Below are positions 1 through 8,961 of a stretch of 34,335 nt of DNA, in pieces. Each line of letters begins with the position of its first letter. Positions within the stretch are counted from its first letter, which is position 1. The notes beneath the pieces are model-generated. The model was not told the origin of the DNA and searched no databases. It saw only the letters and a program-made list of their open reading frames with translations. Source of the DNA: a virus. The translations under genes were made by a program, and so were the position numbers. The DNA lies in the IMG/VR virus record IMGVR_UViG_3300009169_000012, positions 1 to 34,335 of that record, one strand, 5' to 3'.

Positions 1-123
1 ACAAGTTCAGGTTATTGTTTTAACGGAGTGTTTAGTCCATTAGACTTTTTAGATTTCCAAACTAACACGTATGTACTTCAAAATACTTCAAGTCAATTTC
101 TTACTGATAGACCAACTTTTGAA
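1..123. repeat. Left copy of the terminal direct repeat (circular genome overlap)
   Basis: These 123 bases are identical to the last 123 bases of the window. The reading frame entering at base 1 continues exactly the frame that leaves at the end of the window. The simplest explanation is a circular, or circularly permuted, genome whose assembly overlaps itself, not a biological terminal repeat, because the repeat lies in the middle of a structural gene. A short physical redundancy cannot be excluded from sequence alone. Confidence 0.93.
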
Positions 124-876
124 TCGAGAACAGGTGAAAAACTTATTTTAGGTTTTATGACTGATTCTGCAAACGAAGCCTACAATTTAGAAGTTATAAG
201 CTATTATGACGAAGGTACAGTATTTAACACAGTAAGAGTTCAAAATCCTTTCACAGCTTTAAGCAATAGGCAAGACCGTTCAATTAATGTAAGAGTAGAT
301 TATGACTGGTTAACTAGCTTAGTCAATGCAGATTTATCATTTGGCACAACACCGATATTTGTTACTAATTGGGAATACTACGAAGTAAGAATAAAAAACA
401 GCGCAGGAACGATAGTGAGTGAAACAATCCGTATATATCCTGGCGAAGACATTTGCTCTAAGTACACACCTATCCGTTTTAAGTTTATGAATAACTATGG
501 TAAGTATGATTATTACACTTTTACCGGTGCAATGACTAAGAACACCAATATTAAAAGAAATACTTACAAAAGCAATCCAAATCAATGGAGTGGAACTAAT
601 TATAGCTACTCAACTACAAGTAGAGGATTAAGCCAATATGAAACAATATTAGACGATGCGATTACAATCAATAGTGATTGGATTACAGAGGCTGAATCTA
701 TATGGTTAGAGCAATTAGTTACAAGCCCTGATGTTTATATTTACGATGGCAGTAACTTAGTTTCTGTAAACATTACAGATAGCAGTTATCAAACAAAATA
801 CGAAGCCAGTCAGCAACTATTTAATTTAGTGGTTTCATTTACTTACTCACAAAACAGAAAAAGACAAAGAAGATGA
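1..876 (+). CDS. Phage tail/baseplate-type structural protein, C-terminal part (gene spans the window join)
   Basis: This is the 3' part of a gene that starts at 33868. Joined across the circle it encodes 406 residues, of which about 290 lie here. The frame is open from base 1, so the GTG at 28 is an internal codon and not a start. The sequence is rich in Thr, Ser, Asn, Tyr and Asp, as in beta-rich virion proteins, and ends in a basic tail (NRKRQRR). It overlaps the next gene by 4 bp (ATGA). Its place between the tail completion gene and a 988-residue tail protein, upstream of the tape measure, points to a tail-tip or baseplate role. I recognise no catalytic motif. The structural role is inferred mainly from position. 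Confidence 0.7.
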   Translation, partial: TSSGYCFNGVFSPLDFLDFQTNTYVLQNTSSQFLTDRPTFESRTGEKLILGFMTDSANEAYNLEVISYYDEGTVFNTVRVQNPFTALSNRQDRSINVRVDYDWLTSLVNADLSFGTTPIFVTNWEYYEVRIKNSAGTIVSETIRIYPGEDICSKYTPIRFKFMNNYGKYDYYTFTGAMTKNTNIKRNTYKSNPNQWSGTNYSYSTTSRGLSQYETILDDAITINSDWITEAESIWLEQLVTSPDVYIYDGSNLVSVNITDSSYQTKYEASQQLFNLVVSFTYSQNRKRQRR

Positions 877-3839
877 TTTTAACTAAAATATACATTAATA
901 ACGAGCAGATAGATTTAAAAGAAGATGTTTCAATACCTCTTAACTTTAATATTGCTGATATTAGAGAACCTGAAAAGCGCAGCACTACATGGAGCAAGAC
1001 TGTTATATTACCAGGCTCTACTTTTAACAATGAATTGTTTTCGAATATATGGAATGTTAATGCAGTCATTAATAGTACAGGCACTACTAACTTTACTCCA
1101 AATTTTAACCCGAACTTAAAAGCAATAGCAGAAATAACTTACAATGAAGCTACACAGTTCAAAGGCATTTGTCAATTGTTAAATGTTAATGTAACTGATA
1201 AATACGAGATTGAATATGAGGTAGCTTTCTTTGGTGAGTTGCAGAATGTATATCAATTTTTTAATAATAAATATTTAAGGGATTTGGATTTTACAGAGTT
1301 CAATCATAAATATACTTTATACAATCAGCAGTTAAGTTGGTCAAATACACAGGGCTATACCTATCCGATGATAGATTATGGTTATGGCATAAATAATCAA
1401 TTTAACGTTACAAATATGTTTCCTGCATTATTTGTAAAAACAATAATTGATAAAATGTTTTCTGATGCGGGATTTACTTATAAATCTTCATTCTTTGAAA
1501 GTGATTTATTTAAAAGATTAATTATTCCTTATAATGGAGGTTCAAGTTTAAAATTAACTAATCAACAAGTTGCAGAAAGAACAATAAGGGTAAGTAGAAA
1601 TTCAACACAGATAATAACTTTAAATGCAGTTATAAACAATAATATAGATGGGTTTCCTAATTTTGGTCAAGTAATTAGTTTACCTGATAAAACAACACCA
1701 CCAAATAATGATGCAGGTAATTTATGGTATGATAGAGCGGGTGGCACAGATTATAATAGATTTGTAGTTTCTAAAAGTGGAACTTACAATTTAAAATTTA
1801 ATTGCAGATTAAACGTAAAACATTTTCCAAGTACAACAACAGCAACATTAACAAATAATAGTGTTTTATTAGGAAATATTACAATTACAAAAAATCCACC
1901 TAGTCTTGGTTCAATTTATTATACGATAGCAAATATTCCTGTATGGATGAAGCCGACAGGTGCTTATCTAGATTTAGATAATGTTTTTAATATAACAGCA
2001 ACAACAGGAACTACAACAAGTTATACAATAACAAGTGGAACTACAAGTTTAACAAGCACAGGTGAATTAAGTATAACAAGTTTTTTAAATCAAAATGACT
2101 TAATAGAAGTTAAATTTTATAAAACACCAGGAGCTCAAAATACTCCTGCATCAATTTATACTTCAGGAACTAGACAAAATGTAAGTTCAACATCTTATTG
2201 TGAAGCAAATATATTACAGGATAGTTTTTTTGCAGTATCACTTGCAGATACAACAATTCAAGAAAATGACGATGTTGAGGTTAATTCAGTTTTACCTGAT
2301 AAAATAAAACAAAGTGATTTTTTTAATTCTATTATTAAAGCATTCAATTTATTTGTTGATGTAGATAAAAATAATACGAATAAATTATTAATAGAGCCAA
2401 GACCAATTTTTTATACTAGTGGAGTTACAAATGACTGGTCTCAAAAATTAGACTATTCAAAAGAAACTAAAATAGTGCCATTAGGCGAATTAAATAGTAA
2501 AACTTACAAATTTACTTATAAAGATGATACTGATTATTTTAATACAGATTATAAAACTAATTTTAATGAGATTTATGGAGAAATAAAATATGATATATTA
2601 AATGATTTCTTAAAAGGTGAAGTCTTAACTGAATTAATATTTAGCCCAACTCCATTAGTAGATACAATTGGACATGATAGGGTAATTTCTAAAATTTATC
2701 AATTAGATTCAAATGGAACTATAAAACCAACACAATCAAATATAAGATTGCTTTATTGGGGAGGATTAAAAACAACTAATAATTCATGGCAGCATATTGC
2801 AACAAGTGGAACTACAAGTAGAAATGATTTTCCTTATGCAGGACATTTAGATGATGTAAACAATCCTACAATTGATTTGAATTTTGGTGTACCTAGACAA
2901 GTTTATTACACACCAATAAAATATACTGCAAATAATCTTTACAATAAATATTATAGAGATTATATTGAACAAATATCAGACAAGGATAGTAAATTGTTTA
3001 CAGGTTACTTTTTAATTAATGAATTTGACATTCAAAATTTAGATTTTAGAGATACATTCTTTTTTGAGAATGAATATTGGAGACTAAATAAGATAATTGA
3101 TTATGATAGAGTAAATAATCAACCTACTAAATGTGAATTTATTAAATTAAAAACATTACCACCTTATGTAAATGATAATGGAGTTACAATAAATGGAGGT
3201 GTAAAAGATTTAAATTCTCAAACTCCAGCGCCAACATCAAGAGTAGGAACTACATTTAATAACAATCATGTAATAGAAGGTGCTTTAGTTAGTGGTAAAA
3301 ATAACATAGTTAGTTCAGGAGATGGTGTTATTGTAATTGGTAACTCAAATGTAGTAGGTGCAGGATCAAAAAACATAAGCATAACAAGTTCTAGTGGAGT
3401 TAATGTTTTAGGCGGTGTTTCAAATGTAAGTGTAACAAATAGTTCAGGAATAACAGTAACAGAATCCAATGTAACTTATAACAATGGAATTAAGACTTTA
3501 AACAATGTATCTTATAAAAAATATGTTGCTTTACTTAGTCAGTCAGGAGTTACAGCACCTACAGTAGTAGAGTTGGAAACTACAATGAGTAGTGGCATTA
3601 CTTCAAGTTATTATTTAGTAGGTGAGTATAAATTATTATCAAATGCAGAATTTACAGCAAATAAAACATTTGTAATGATTAATCAAACTGGATTAAGTAT
3701 GATTGGAACACAGGCTATAATATTAGCAAACAGAATAGGTAATAGTGAAATATTAATTCAAGTAGCAGATACAATGGGTACTGGTTACATGGATAATGTT
3801 TTATTAGATACCCAAATCGAAATACGAGTTTATTCATAA
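873..3839 (+). CDS. Large tail/baseplate protein with repetitive C-terminal, fibre-like region
   Basis: A 988-residue protein starting at the ATG that overlaps the previous stop. The N-terminal ~150 residues look like a folded domain with a phage structural flavour (IREPEKRSTTWSKTVILPGS). The middle is rich in Thr, Ser and Asn. Residues ~790-870 carry short Gly-Asn-Val-Ser repeats (HVIEG, SGKNNIV, IGNSNVVGAGSKNI) of the kind seen in beta-helical or head-of-adhesin stalks. A compact C-terminal domain follows. Such an architecture suits a tail-tip protein whose C-terminus contacts the host. A 19-bp DNA repeat (AACAAGTGGAACTACAAGT) occurs twice, near 2031 and 2807. It lies upstream of the tape measure. 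The family is not recognised with certainty; a tail location is likely. Confidence 0.7.
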   Translation: MILTKIYINNEQIDLKEDVSIPLNFNIADIREPEKRSTTWSKTVILPGSTFNNELFSNIWNVNAVINSTGTTNFTPNFNPNLKAIAEITYNEATQFKGICQLLNVNVTDKYEIEYEVAFFGELQNVYQFFNNKYLRDLDFTEFNHKYTLYNQQLSWSNTQGYTYPMIDYGYGINNQFNVTNMFPALFVKTIIDKMFSDAGFTYKSSFFESDLFKRLIIPYNGGSSLKLTNQQVAERTIRVSRNSTQIITLNAVINNNIDGFPNFGQVISLPDKTTPPNNDAGNLWYDRAGGTDYNRFVVSKSGTYNLKFNCRLNVKHFPSTTTATLTNNSVLLGNITITKNPPSLGSIYYTIANIPVWMKPTGAYLDLDNVFNITATTGTTTSYTITSGTTSLTSTGELSITSFLNQNDLIEVKFYKTPGAQNTPASIYTSGTRQNVSSTSYCEANILQDSFFAVSLADTTIQENDDVEVNSVLPDKIKQSDFFNSIIKAFNLFVDVDKNNTNKLLIEPRPIFYTSGVTNDWSQKLDYSKETKIVPLGELNSKTYKFTYKDDTDYFNTDYKTNFNEIYGEIKYDILNDFLKGEVLTELIFSPTPLVDTIGHDRVISKIYQLDSNGTIKPTQSNIRLLYWGGLKTTNNSWQHIATSGTTSRNDFPYAGHLDDVNNPTIDLNFGVPRQVYYTPIKYTANNLYNKYYRDYIEQISDKDSKLFTGYFLINEFDIQNLDFRDTFFFENEYWRLNKIIDYDRVNNQPTKCEFIKLKTLPPYVNDNGVTINGGVKDLNSQTPAPTSRVGTTFNNNHVIEGALVSGKNNIVSSGDGVIVIGNSNVVGAGSKNISITSSSGVNVLGGVSNVSVTNSSGITVTESNVTYNNGIKTLNNVSYKKYVALLSQSGVTAPTVVELETTMSSGITSSYYLVGEYKLLSNAEFTANKTFVMINQTGLSMIGTQAIILANRIGNSEILIQVADTMGTGYMDNVLLDTQIEIRVYS

Positions 3840-3841
3840 TT

Positions 3842-3851
3842 GGTACTTATA
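3842..3851 (+). promoter_or_regulatory. Late-gene motif copy (TGGTACTTAT)
   Basis: This is one of six copies of a TGGTACTTTWTAAAA-like sequence found before late genes. It sits 3 bases after a stop codon, and the ATG of the small protein at 3851 follows at once. This is the shortest and least complete copy, lacking the A-tract. Function is inferred from recurrence and position only. Confidence 0.4.
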
Positions 3852-3985
3852 TGTTAGAGACAATAAAAAAAATTAGTGAAGATTTAAAGGCAGGATTTAA
3901 AGCTGCATATTCAATAGCATCACTTTATAAAAATGATTCTTTTCAAAAGAAAATTAAAAAGAAAATGAAATGGCAAAGAAAGTAG
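3851..3985 (+). CDS. Small basic protein ahead of the tape measure (44 aa)
   Basis: The frame runs from an ATG just after the GGTACTTAT motif to a TAG that lies 16 bases inside the tape measure gene. The product is about 44 residues, with a helical N-terminal half and a very Lys-rich C-terminus (KKIKKKMKWQRK). The position, immediately before and overlapping the tape measure, suggests either a small tail-assembly helper or a leader that couples translation. No family is recognised. The tight overlap and the conserved upstream motif favour a real gene, but this is not proven. Confidence 0.5.
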   Translation: MLETIKKISEDLKAGFKAAYSIASLYKNDSFQKKIKKKMKWQRK

Positions 3986-5955
3986 TATTACAAGTTGAAG
4001 TAGATGCAAGTGGAGCAGTAAAGGGAGTAAGCCAAGTAGAAAAAAAAGTAGGCGACATTGGTAAGAAAGCCGATGATAGCGCAAAAAAAGCATCAGGTTC
4101 ATTTAAAGAGATGGCTACTAATATGGCTAAATCTTTGGGTATTATTGGATTAATAGCAGGAGCTGTTAATTTAATTAAAGATGCCTTTATGAGCAATCAA
4201 AAGGTAATGGATGTATTCAATGCGGTGATGGGGACTATTAGCACCATTATTCGTGATTTTTTTAATTTTGTTTTTGACAATGCAGGTAAAGTAGTTGATT
4301 TCTTCAAACAAATATTTGAGAATCCATTAGAAAGCATAAAGGCATTAGGTCAAGCAATAGTAGACAACCTTATTGAACGTTTTAATTCTTTACTTGATAC
4401 GTTTGGATATTTAGGCGAAGCATTAAGTAAATTATTTAGTGGTGATTTTTCAGGTGCATGGGAATCAGTTAAAAAAGCAGGAAAAGAATCTATTGATATA
4501 ATCACAGGAGTTAATAATACTGTAGATAAAACAGTTGAGGTTATTAACAAAGCAACAGATGCTGTTACTGAATATGTTAAAGGTGTTTATGACCAAAATA
4601 AAGCATTAGTTGAAGCACAAAATCAAGCAAAGTTAGCAGCAGCTCAACAAGCGAGATTAAGTGAACAATACGATAGAGAAGCTGAATTATTAAGACAAAG
4701 AAGAGATGATGAAAGAAATTCTATTGTTGAAAGGATAAAGGCTAATAATGATTTAAAAGAAACATTAGATAAACAAGAAAAAGCAATGTTGGCTGCTGCA
4801 AACGCACAAGTTAGAGCAGCGCAGTTAAATTATAACCTTAATAAAACAATTGATAATCAAGTTGCATTAACTCAAGCATTGGCAAATGTAGATGGAGTAA
4901 GAGCAAAAATAGCAGGATTGAGAAGTGAACAGCAAATGAATGATTTGGCTCTGAATAAAGAGTACAATGAAATGTTAAAAGCACAATCACAAGCTACTGC
5001 ACAATTAAATGTAAATGCTAATAAATTTGCAGCCGACCAAATATTCAATAACATTGAAAGAATAAAAGCACAAAGGAAAGCATTAGAACAGGAATCAGCT
5101 ATTGAATTAGAAAGACTACAAAACCAAATTAATTTATCAAAAGAAGGTACACAAGCGAGAGTTGATGCTGAAATAGAGTTTAATGCTAAAAGACAGGAAA
5201 TAGAGCAAAACTTACAACTAAAAGATAAAGAGTTAAGGGATGCGCAGATAGCAAGAATAAACGAAAACAATACTATAAGAATAGGATTAATAAGAGGTGC
5301 AGAGCAACAAGCTACAGCAGCATTAGAACAAGAATATAATGAAAAATTTAGATTAGCTCAAGGGGATGCTGAAAAACTTGTTTTGTTAGAAGAAGAAAAA
5401 CAAAAGAAGTTAAAAGAGATAAAGCATAATGCTTTAATGGCTGAAATGAAAATGGCATCAGATGCACTCGGAGCATTGATAGAATTAAATAATAGTTATC
5501 CTGCTACATCTGAAAAAAACGCTCGTAAATCTTTTAAAATAAATAAAGCATTACAATTAGCACAAGCTACAATTAATGGAGTTCAAGCTGTTCAAAATGT
5601 TTTAGCTGATCCAACTTTAGTAGGTCCAGCAAGATATGTAGCAGCAGCAATAGCAGGAGTTACAGCCTTAGCTAATATAAATAAAATAGCACAAACTAAA
5701 TTTGAACCTAGCAGTACAAGTGGTGGTGGCGGCGGTGGTGGTAACTTAGGAACGTTTAGTCAAGGCGGTGGCGGTGGTCAACCTCCAGGTGGATTAACAA
5801 GTCAAAATACAGTAACTCAACTAAATCCTGATGGCACAGTAGCTGGACAAGGCAATAGAGAAGCTGCGCCAATGAAAGCGTATGTAGTAGAAAGTGAAAG
5901 TAGAGCAGTAACAGAAAGAGTAAATAAATTAAGTAATAATTCAAAAATAGGATAA
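3970..5955 (+). CDS. Tape measure protein
   Basis: A 661-residue protein that sets tail length and is threaded through the tail tube. Its N-terminus (VDASGAVKGVSQVEKKVGD) is typical of tape measures. Hydrophobic segments lie near residues 55-70 and 80-105. A long charged coiled coil, rich in Gln, Ala, Glu and Lys, spans roughly residues 195-500. The region 530-580 is Ala-rich and hydrophobic (NGVQAVQNVLADPTLVGPAR), followed by a Gly-rich linker near 590-615. By the usual rule of about 0.15 nm per residue the tail would be near 100 nm, which is an inference. It ends 1 base before the protease gene, so the two are probably translated together. Confidence 0.88.
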   Translation: MAKKVVLQVEVDASGAVKGVSQVEKKVGDIGKKADDSAKKASGSFKEMATNMAKSLGIIGLIAGAVNLIKDAFMSNQKVMDVFNAVMGTISTIIRDFFNFVFDNAGKVVDFFKQIFENPLESIKALGQAIVDNLIERFNSLLDTFGYLGEALSKLFSGDFSGAWESVKKAGKESIDIITGVNNTVDKTVEVINKATDAVTEYVKGVYDQNKALVEAQNQAKLAAAQQARLSEQYDREAELLRQRRDDERNSIVERIKANNDLKETLDKQEKAMLAAANAQVRAAQLNYNLNKTIDNQVALTQALANVDGVRAKIAGLRSEQQMNDLALNKEYNEMLKAQSQATAQLNVNANKFAADQIFNNIERIKAQRKALEQESAIELERLQNQINLSKEGTQARVDAEIEFNAKRQEIEQNLQLKDKELRDAQIARINENNTIRIGLIRGAEQQATAALEQEYNEKFRLAQGDAEKLVLLEEEKQKKLKEIKHNALMAEMKMASDALGALIELNNSYPATSEKNARKSFKINKALQLAQATINGVQAVQNVLADPTLVGPARYVAAAIAGVTALANINKIAQTKFEPSSTSGGGGGGGNLGTFSQGGGGGQPPGGLTSQNTVTQLNPDGTVAGQGNREAAPMKAYVVESESRAVTERVNKLSNNSKIG

Positions 5956-5956
5956 C

Positions 5957-6709
5957 ATGGAAAATTTACCAGTTTATAAATTAGTAATTGATGATAGTGA
6001 TGAACTTGGCGTAGAATGGGTGGCACTTGTTGACACTCCTGCAATAGAGACCAATTGGCATGCTTTTAAAGAACATGAGTTAGTTATAAAACCAAAAGCA
6101 GGTGAAAGTAAAGATGAATTTGTATCTCGTTGCATATCTGTTGAAGTAGGAAACGGAATAGAACAAGACCAGGCTGCTGCTATTTGTTATTCAAAATGGG
6201 ATGAACAAAATATGAAAGCTCAGTTTAAATTCTTTGCAGATAAAGAACGTAGATTAATTAGCGGCGCTCTCATGATTTCCGATTTGCCCATCTATCGTAT
6301 GGATGAGAGCGGAGAGTACTATGTAGTATTTGACAAAGAACAGATTGAAAAAATAGCACAGCGTTTCTTCAAAAAAGGATTTACTCATAACGTAAATATG
6401 ATGCACGATAGTGAAAGACAAGTTGATGGAGTTTACATGGTAGAATCTTTTATTATTGACAAAACAAGAGGCATTAAAACACCGGAAGGCTATCCTACAT
6501 TAACAGAGGGTTCATGGTTCGGAACTTTTAAAGTAGATAATAACGAAGTTTGGAATGACTTTATAAGAACAGGAGTGTTTAAAGGTTTTAGTGTTGAGGG
6601 GGCTTTTGCTCATAGAAAGCTAAAAGATGCCCCTGTAAACGTTATCGAATCATTAGCCGATAGAATACACAACTTAAGAAAAAAAGTGGCAGAGATTGCA
6701 ACTAAATGA
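5957..6709 (+). CDS. XkdF-like putative prohead protease
   Basis: A 250-residue protein resembling the XkdF family of PBSX-type phages, thought to process or assist the prohead. Recognisable segments are LVDTPAIE near residue 27, a helical insert (GIEQDQAAAICYSKW) near 68-82, then RRLISGALMISDLPIYR, HNVNMMHD near 144-151, and the Gly-Phe-Ser turn in VFKGFSVEG near 217. The conserved His and Ser are the likely catalytic residues; that assignment comes from the family and not from an alignment. It stands directly before the scaffold and major capsid genes, as expected for a maturation protease. Confidence 0.75.
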   Translation: MENLPVYKLVIDDSDELGVEWVALVDTPAIETNWHAFKEHELVIKPKAGESKDEFVSRCISVEVGNGIEQDQAAAICYSKWDEQNMKAQFKFFADKERRLISGALMISDLPIYRMDESGEYYVVFDKEQIEKIAQRFFKKGFTHNVNMMHDSERQVDGVYMVESFIIDKTRGIKTPEGYPTLTEGSWFGTFKVDNNEVWNDFIRTGVFKGFSVEGAFAHRKLKDAPVNVIESLADRIHNLRKKVAEIATK

Positions 6710-6715
6710 ATTTAA

Positions 6716-6732
6716 TGTACTTTATAAAAAAA
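6716..6732 (+). promoter_or_regulatory. Late-gene motif copy (TGTACTTTATAAAAAAA)
   Basis: This copy lies in the gap between the protease and scaffold genes, about 22 bases before the scaffold ATG. It differs from the other copies at the second G (TGTACTTT instead of GGTACTTT) but keeps the downstream A-tract. It is a candidate late promoter or regulator site. Confidence 0.4.
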
Positions 6733-6739
6733 CAACATA

Positions 6740-7342
6740 ATGGAAAATAAAAAACAAACGTTTAAAGAAGTTTTTTCAGACATGAAAGAATTATTCAAGG
6801 ATATTTTTCAAGACGAAGTAAAAGACTTGAAATTTGCTGACTACAAAGCAAAAGACGGTTCTATTGTTCGTACTGATACAGAAGAAATCGCAATCGGTTC
6901 TAAACTGCAAGTTATAACTCCTGAAGGTGTTATGGACTTACCAGTTGAAGTAACTGAAATGGTTATCATGGTAAATGAAATGCCAATGAAAGTTTACGTT
7001 GAAAACGGAGTTGTTAAAGGTATTGAACCTGAAGAAGTAATGGAAGAACCTGTTATGGAAGAAATGGCATCCGATAATAACGAACAATTTGAAGCAAAGT
7101 TCGCTGAATTAAACGAGCGTTTATCAAAGTTAGAATCTGCATTAGGTTTATCAAACCAAGCATTAGAAGCTGCAAACGCTTCAATTTTAGCACAAACAGA
7201 TTTAAACAGAAAGTTATTTTCATTGATTGAAAAAGTTGCAGATGCTCCAAGTGTTGAGCCTAAGTCAACTTCAAAAGAAAACTTTAAAAAATCAAACACT
7301 ACAAGTTTAGAAGAATTTAGAAAAAAAGTATATAACTATTAA
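6740..7342 (+). CDS. Putative head scaffolding protein
   Basis: A 200-residue acidic protein between the protease and the major capsid protein, the standard place for a scaffold. The first ~30 residues are charged and helical. A short beta-rich segment follows (residues ~40-95), then a very Glu/Met-rich stretch (VMEEPVMEEMA), and a coiled coil from ~115 to 165 (FAELNERLSKLESALG). The C-terminus is basic and polar (SLEEFRKKVYNY), fitting a capsid-binding tail. The call rests on composition and position; no family signature is certain. An A-rich leader precedes the ATG. Confidence 0.68.
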   Translation: MENKKQTFKEVFSDMKELFKDIFQDEVKDLKFADYKAKDGSIVRTDTEEIAIGSKLQVITPEGVMDLPVEVTEMVIMVNEMPMKVYVENGVVKGIEPEEVMEEPVMEEMASDNNEQFEAKFAELNERLSKLESALGLSNQALEAANASILAQTDLNRKLFSLIEKVADAPSVEPKSTSKENFKKSNTTSLEEFRKKVYNY

Positions 7343-7362
7343 CCAATAAAACAAAAAACAAA

Positions 7363-8331
7363 ATGGCATTTTCATTTGATTCAATGACTGCTTATGTTGA
7401 AGAAAACAGAGCAGACCTCATCACCAAAGCAATATTAGGTGGTGTAACTTTAGGAAAAGGAGTTGACATCCGTACAGGAATTAAGTCAACAGAAAAAATC
7501 CCTGTATTAGAAAGTACAGTTCCATTCCAAGCGGAAGCGTGTAGCTTTACATCTTCGGGTACTACAACTTTCTCGCAAGTATCTATTGCAACTGTAGGTA
7601 TTAACTTTGCAGAACAATTCTGTTTAAAAGACTTAAATACTTACTATACTCAGAAGTATTTACCAGCAGGAGCAAACAATGATTCTTTATCAATTGCACA
7701 AAACATTATCGACAGAAAATTAGCACAGGTTGCTAAGAATGTTGAGAATATGTTATGGCAAGGTTCTACAACTTACACAAATTCAACTGTATTAAAACAA
7801 ATGAATGGTTGGTTAAGAACTATTGATGTTGCAGGAACAGCAGTAGCGGCATCTACTTCAACTTTAAATGCAACAAACGTGTTAACCATTTTTGATGATG
7901 TTTATGCAAAAGTTCCAGCTGCTGCAATTGCAAATGAACCTATCGTTGCTTTTTGTGGATATGATACATTTAGAATTTTAGCTGCTAAGATTACATCAAC
8001 TTACGGAATCTATGGTTCACAATACACAACTGATGGTGTATGGAATAACTGGGAGTTAATGTATCCAGGAACTAACATGAAAATTGTGGCCGTTCCAGGC
8101 ATGAATAATGACAATCCAGTCGATACGGGTAGTCTTGCAACAGCTGCAAAAAATCGTATTATTGCAACTTACGCTTCTAACTTAGTATTCGGAACTGATT
8201 TACAATCAGACTTAGAAAACATCGAAGCATGGTATTCAAAAGACGATAGAGTTTGGAGATTGTTTGGTGCTTTCAGAGCAGGTGTTGCTGTGAAATTCAT
8301 CGACCACGTTGTTCAATACACTAACGCTTAA
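7363..8331 (+). CDS. Major capsid protein
   Basis: A 322-residue protein with HK97-type capsid character. It follows protease and scaffold, and is followed by a strong hairpin terminator. Features include an N-terminal arm rich in helix (SMTAYVEENRADLITKAI), an extended loop of mixed strands, the segment NIIDRKLAQVAKNVENMLWQG near 120-142, and a C-terminal end (AFRAGVAVKFIDHVVQYTNA) resembling the terminal strand of other capsid proteins. It is among the better codon-adapted genes of the window, fitting high expression. An A-rich leader (AAAACAAAAAACAAA) lies before the ATG. Confidence 0.82.
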   Translation: MAFSFDSMTAYVEENRADLITKAILGGVTLGKGVDIRTGIKSTEKIPVLESTVPFQAEACSFTSSGTTTFSQVSIATVGINFAEQFCLKDLNTYYTQKYLPAGANNDSLSIAQNIIDRKLAQVAKNVENMLWQGSTTYTNSTVLKQMNGWLRTIDVAGTAVAASTSTLNATNVLTIFDDVYAKVPAAAIANEPIVAFCGYDTFRILAAKITSTYGIYGSQYTTDGVWNNWELMYPGTNMKIVAVPGMNNDNPVDTGSLATAAKNRIIATYASNLVFGTDLQSDLENIEAWYSKDDRVWRLFGAFRAGVAVKFIDHVVQYTNA

Positions 8332-8341
8332 TATTAATCAT

Positions 8342-8365
8342 AAGGGAGTGTAACAACTCCCTTTT
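8342..8365 (+). terminator. Intrinsic terminator after the major capsid gene
   Basis: A perfect 8-bp stem, AAGGGAGT (8342-8349) with ACTCCCTT (8356-8363), and a 6-base loop, ending in TTTT. It lies 11 bases after the capsid stop codon. It may be partial, letting some transcripts continue to the tail tube gene. Confidence 0.78.
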
Positions 8366-8378
8366 AAAATTTTAAAAC

Positions 8379-8888
8379 ATGTCTTGTAATATTATTGAAG
8401 GATTAACACTAGACTGCAGACAAGGTGCTGGCGGTGTAAAGAAAATATATCTTACAGAGTTTGCCAATGTTTCAACAATTACAGCTTCATCAGGTCAAGT
8501 TAGTGGAATCACAATGGTAGCAGGAAAAAAATTCTGGACTGTTGAGGTTGAGTTAGAAGATGCACAATTTGATGAGAATGCAACTGTATCAATTGAAAAT
8601 GGTACAACTTTCTATGAACAAACATTAGTTTTTTCAGTTTATAAAATGACTGCTAAAAATCGTAATATTGTTCGTTTACTAACACAAAACAGATTGATGG
8701 TTATTGTTCAAGATGCAGATGATGTTTACCACTTAGCGGGTGAAACTCGTGCAATGCATTTAACAGCAGGAACTTCATCAACTGGCAAAGCAATGGGTGA
8801 TAAAAATGGCTACAGTATTACTTTAACAGGCAAAGAACCTTTACCTGCAAACAAAGTAAATTCAGGAGTTATTTCAGGCATTATATAA
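8379..8888 (+). CDS. Putative major tail tube protein
   Basis: A 169-residue, mostly beta-strand protein. It begins MSCNIIEGLTLDCRQGAGG and has the pattern VKKIYLTEFANV, VEVELEDAQFDENATVSIENG, then LTGKEPLPA near the end. In Bacteroidetes phages as I know them, a protein of this size and pattern beside the capsid gene is usually a virion component, most likely the tail tube. It stands alone between two terminators, consistent with separately tuned, high expression. It could instead be a head decoration protein. Confidence 0.55.
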   Translation: MSCNIIEGLTLDCRQGAGGVKKIYLTEFANVSTITASSGQVSGITMVAGKKFWTVEVELEDAQFDENATVSIENGTTFYEQTLVFSVYKMTAKNRNIVRLLTQNRLMVIVQDADDVYHLAGETRAMHLTAGTSSTGKAMGDKNGYSITLTGKEPLPANKVNSGVISGII

Positions 8889-8913
8889 TTTTCCTGTTCG
8901 TTTGATTGATTCG

Positions 8914-8944
8914 AGAGGTTGCAGAAATGCAACCTTTTGTTTTT
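8914..8944 (+). terminator. Intrinsic terminator after the tail tube gene
   Basis: A perfect 8-bp stem, AGGTTGCA (8916-8923) with TGCAACCT (8928-8935), and a stable GAAA tetraloop. The T-run that follows is interrupted by one G. The late motif GGTACTTTTTAAAA starts 3 bases downstream, so transcription seems to stop and restart here. Confidence 0.8.
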
Positions 8945-8945
8945 A

Positions 8946-8960
8946 TGGTACTTTTTAAAA
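8946..8960 (+). promoter_or_regulatory. Late-gene motif copy (TGGTACTTTTTAAAA)
   Basis: A full-length copy of the recurring motif, placed between a strong terminator and the ATG at 8962. Because a terminator lies directly upstream, this is the copy where an independent promoter makes most sense. Confidence 0.5.
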
Positions 8961-8961
8961 T

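Noticed and set aside
873-3839. Target of a diversity-generating retroelement in the repetitive tail protein
   Set aside because: No reverse transcriptase gene and no template repeat are present; the two 19-bp matches are short Thr/Ser/Gly codon repeats.
4872-5270. Long minus-strand frame opposite the tape measure, and similar minus-strand frames elsewhere
   Set aside because: They are mirrors of AT-rich coding DNA, with no leader, no operon context and low-complexity translations. No minus-strand gene is convincing in this window.
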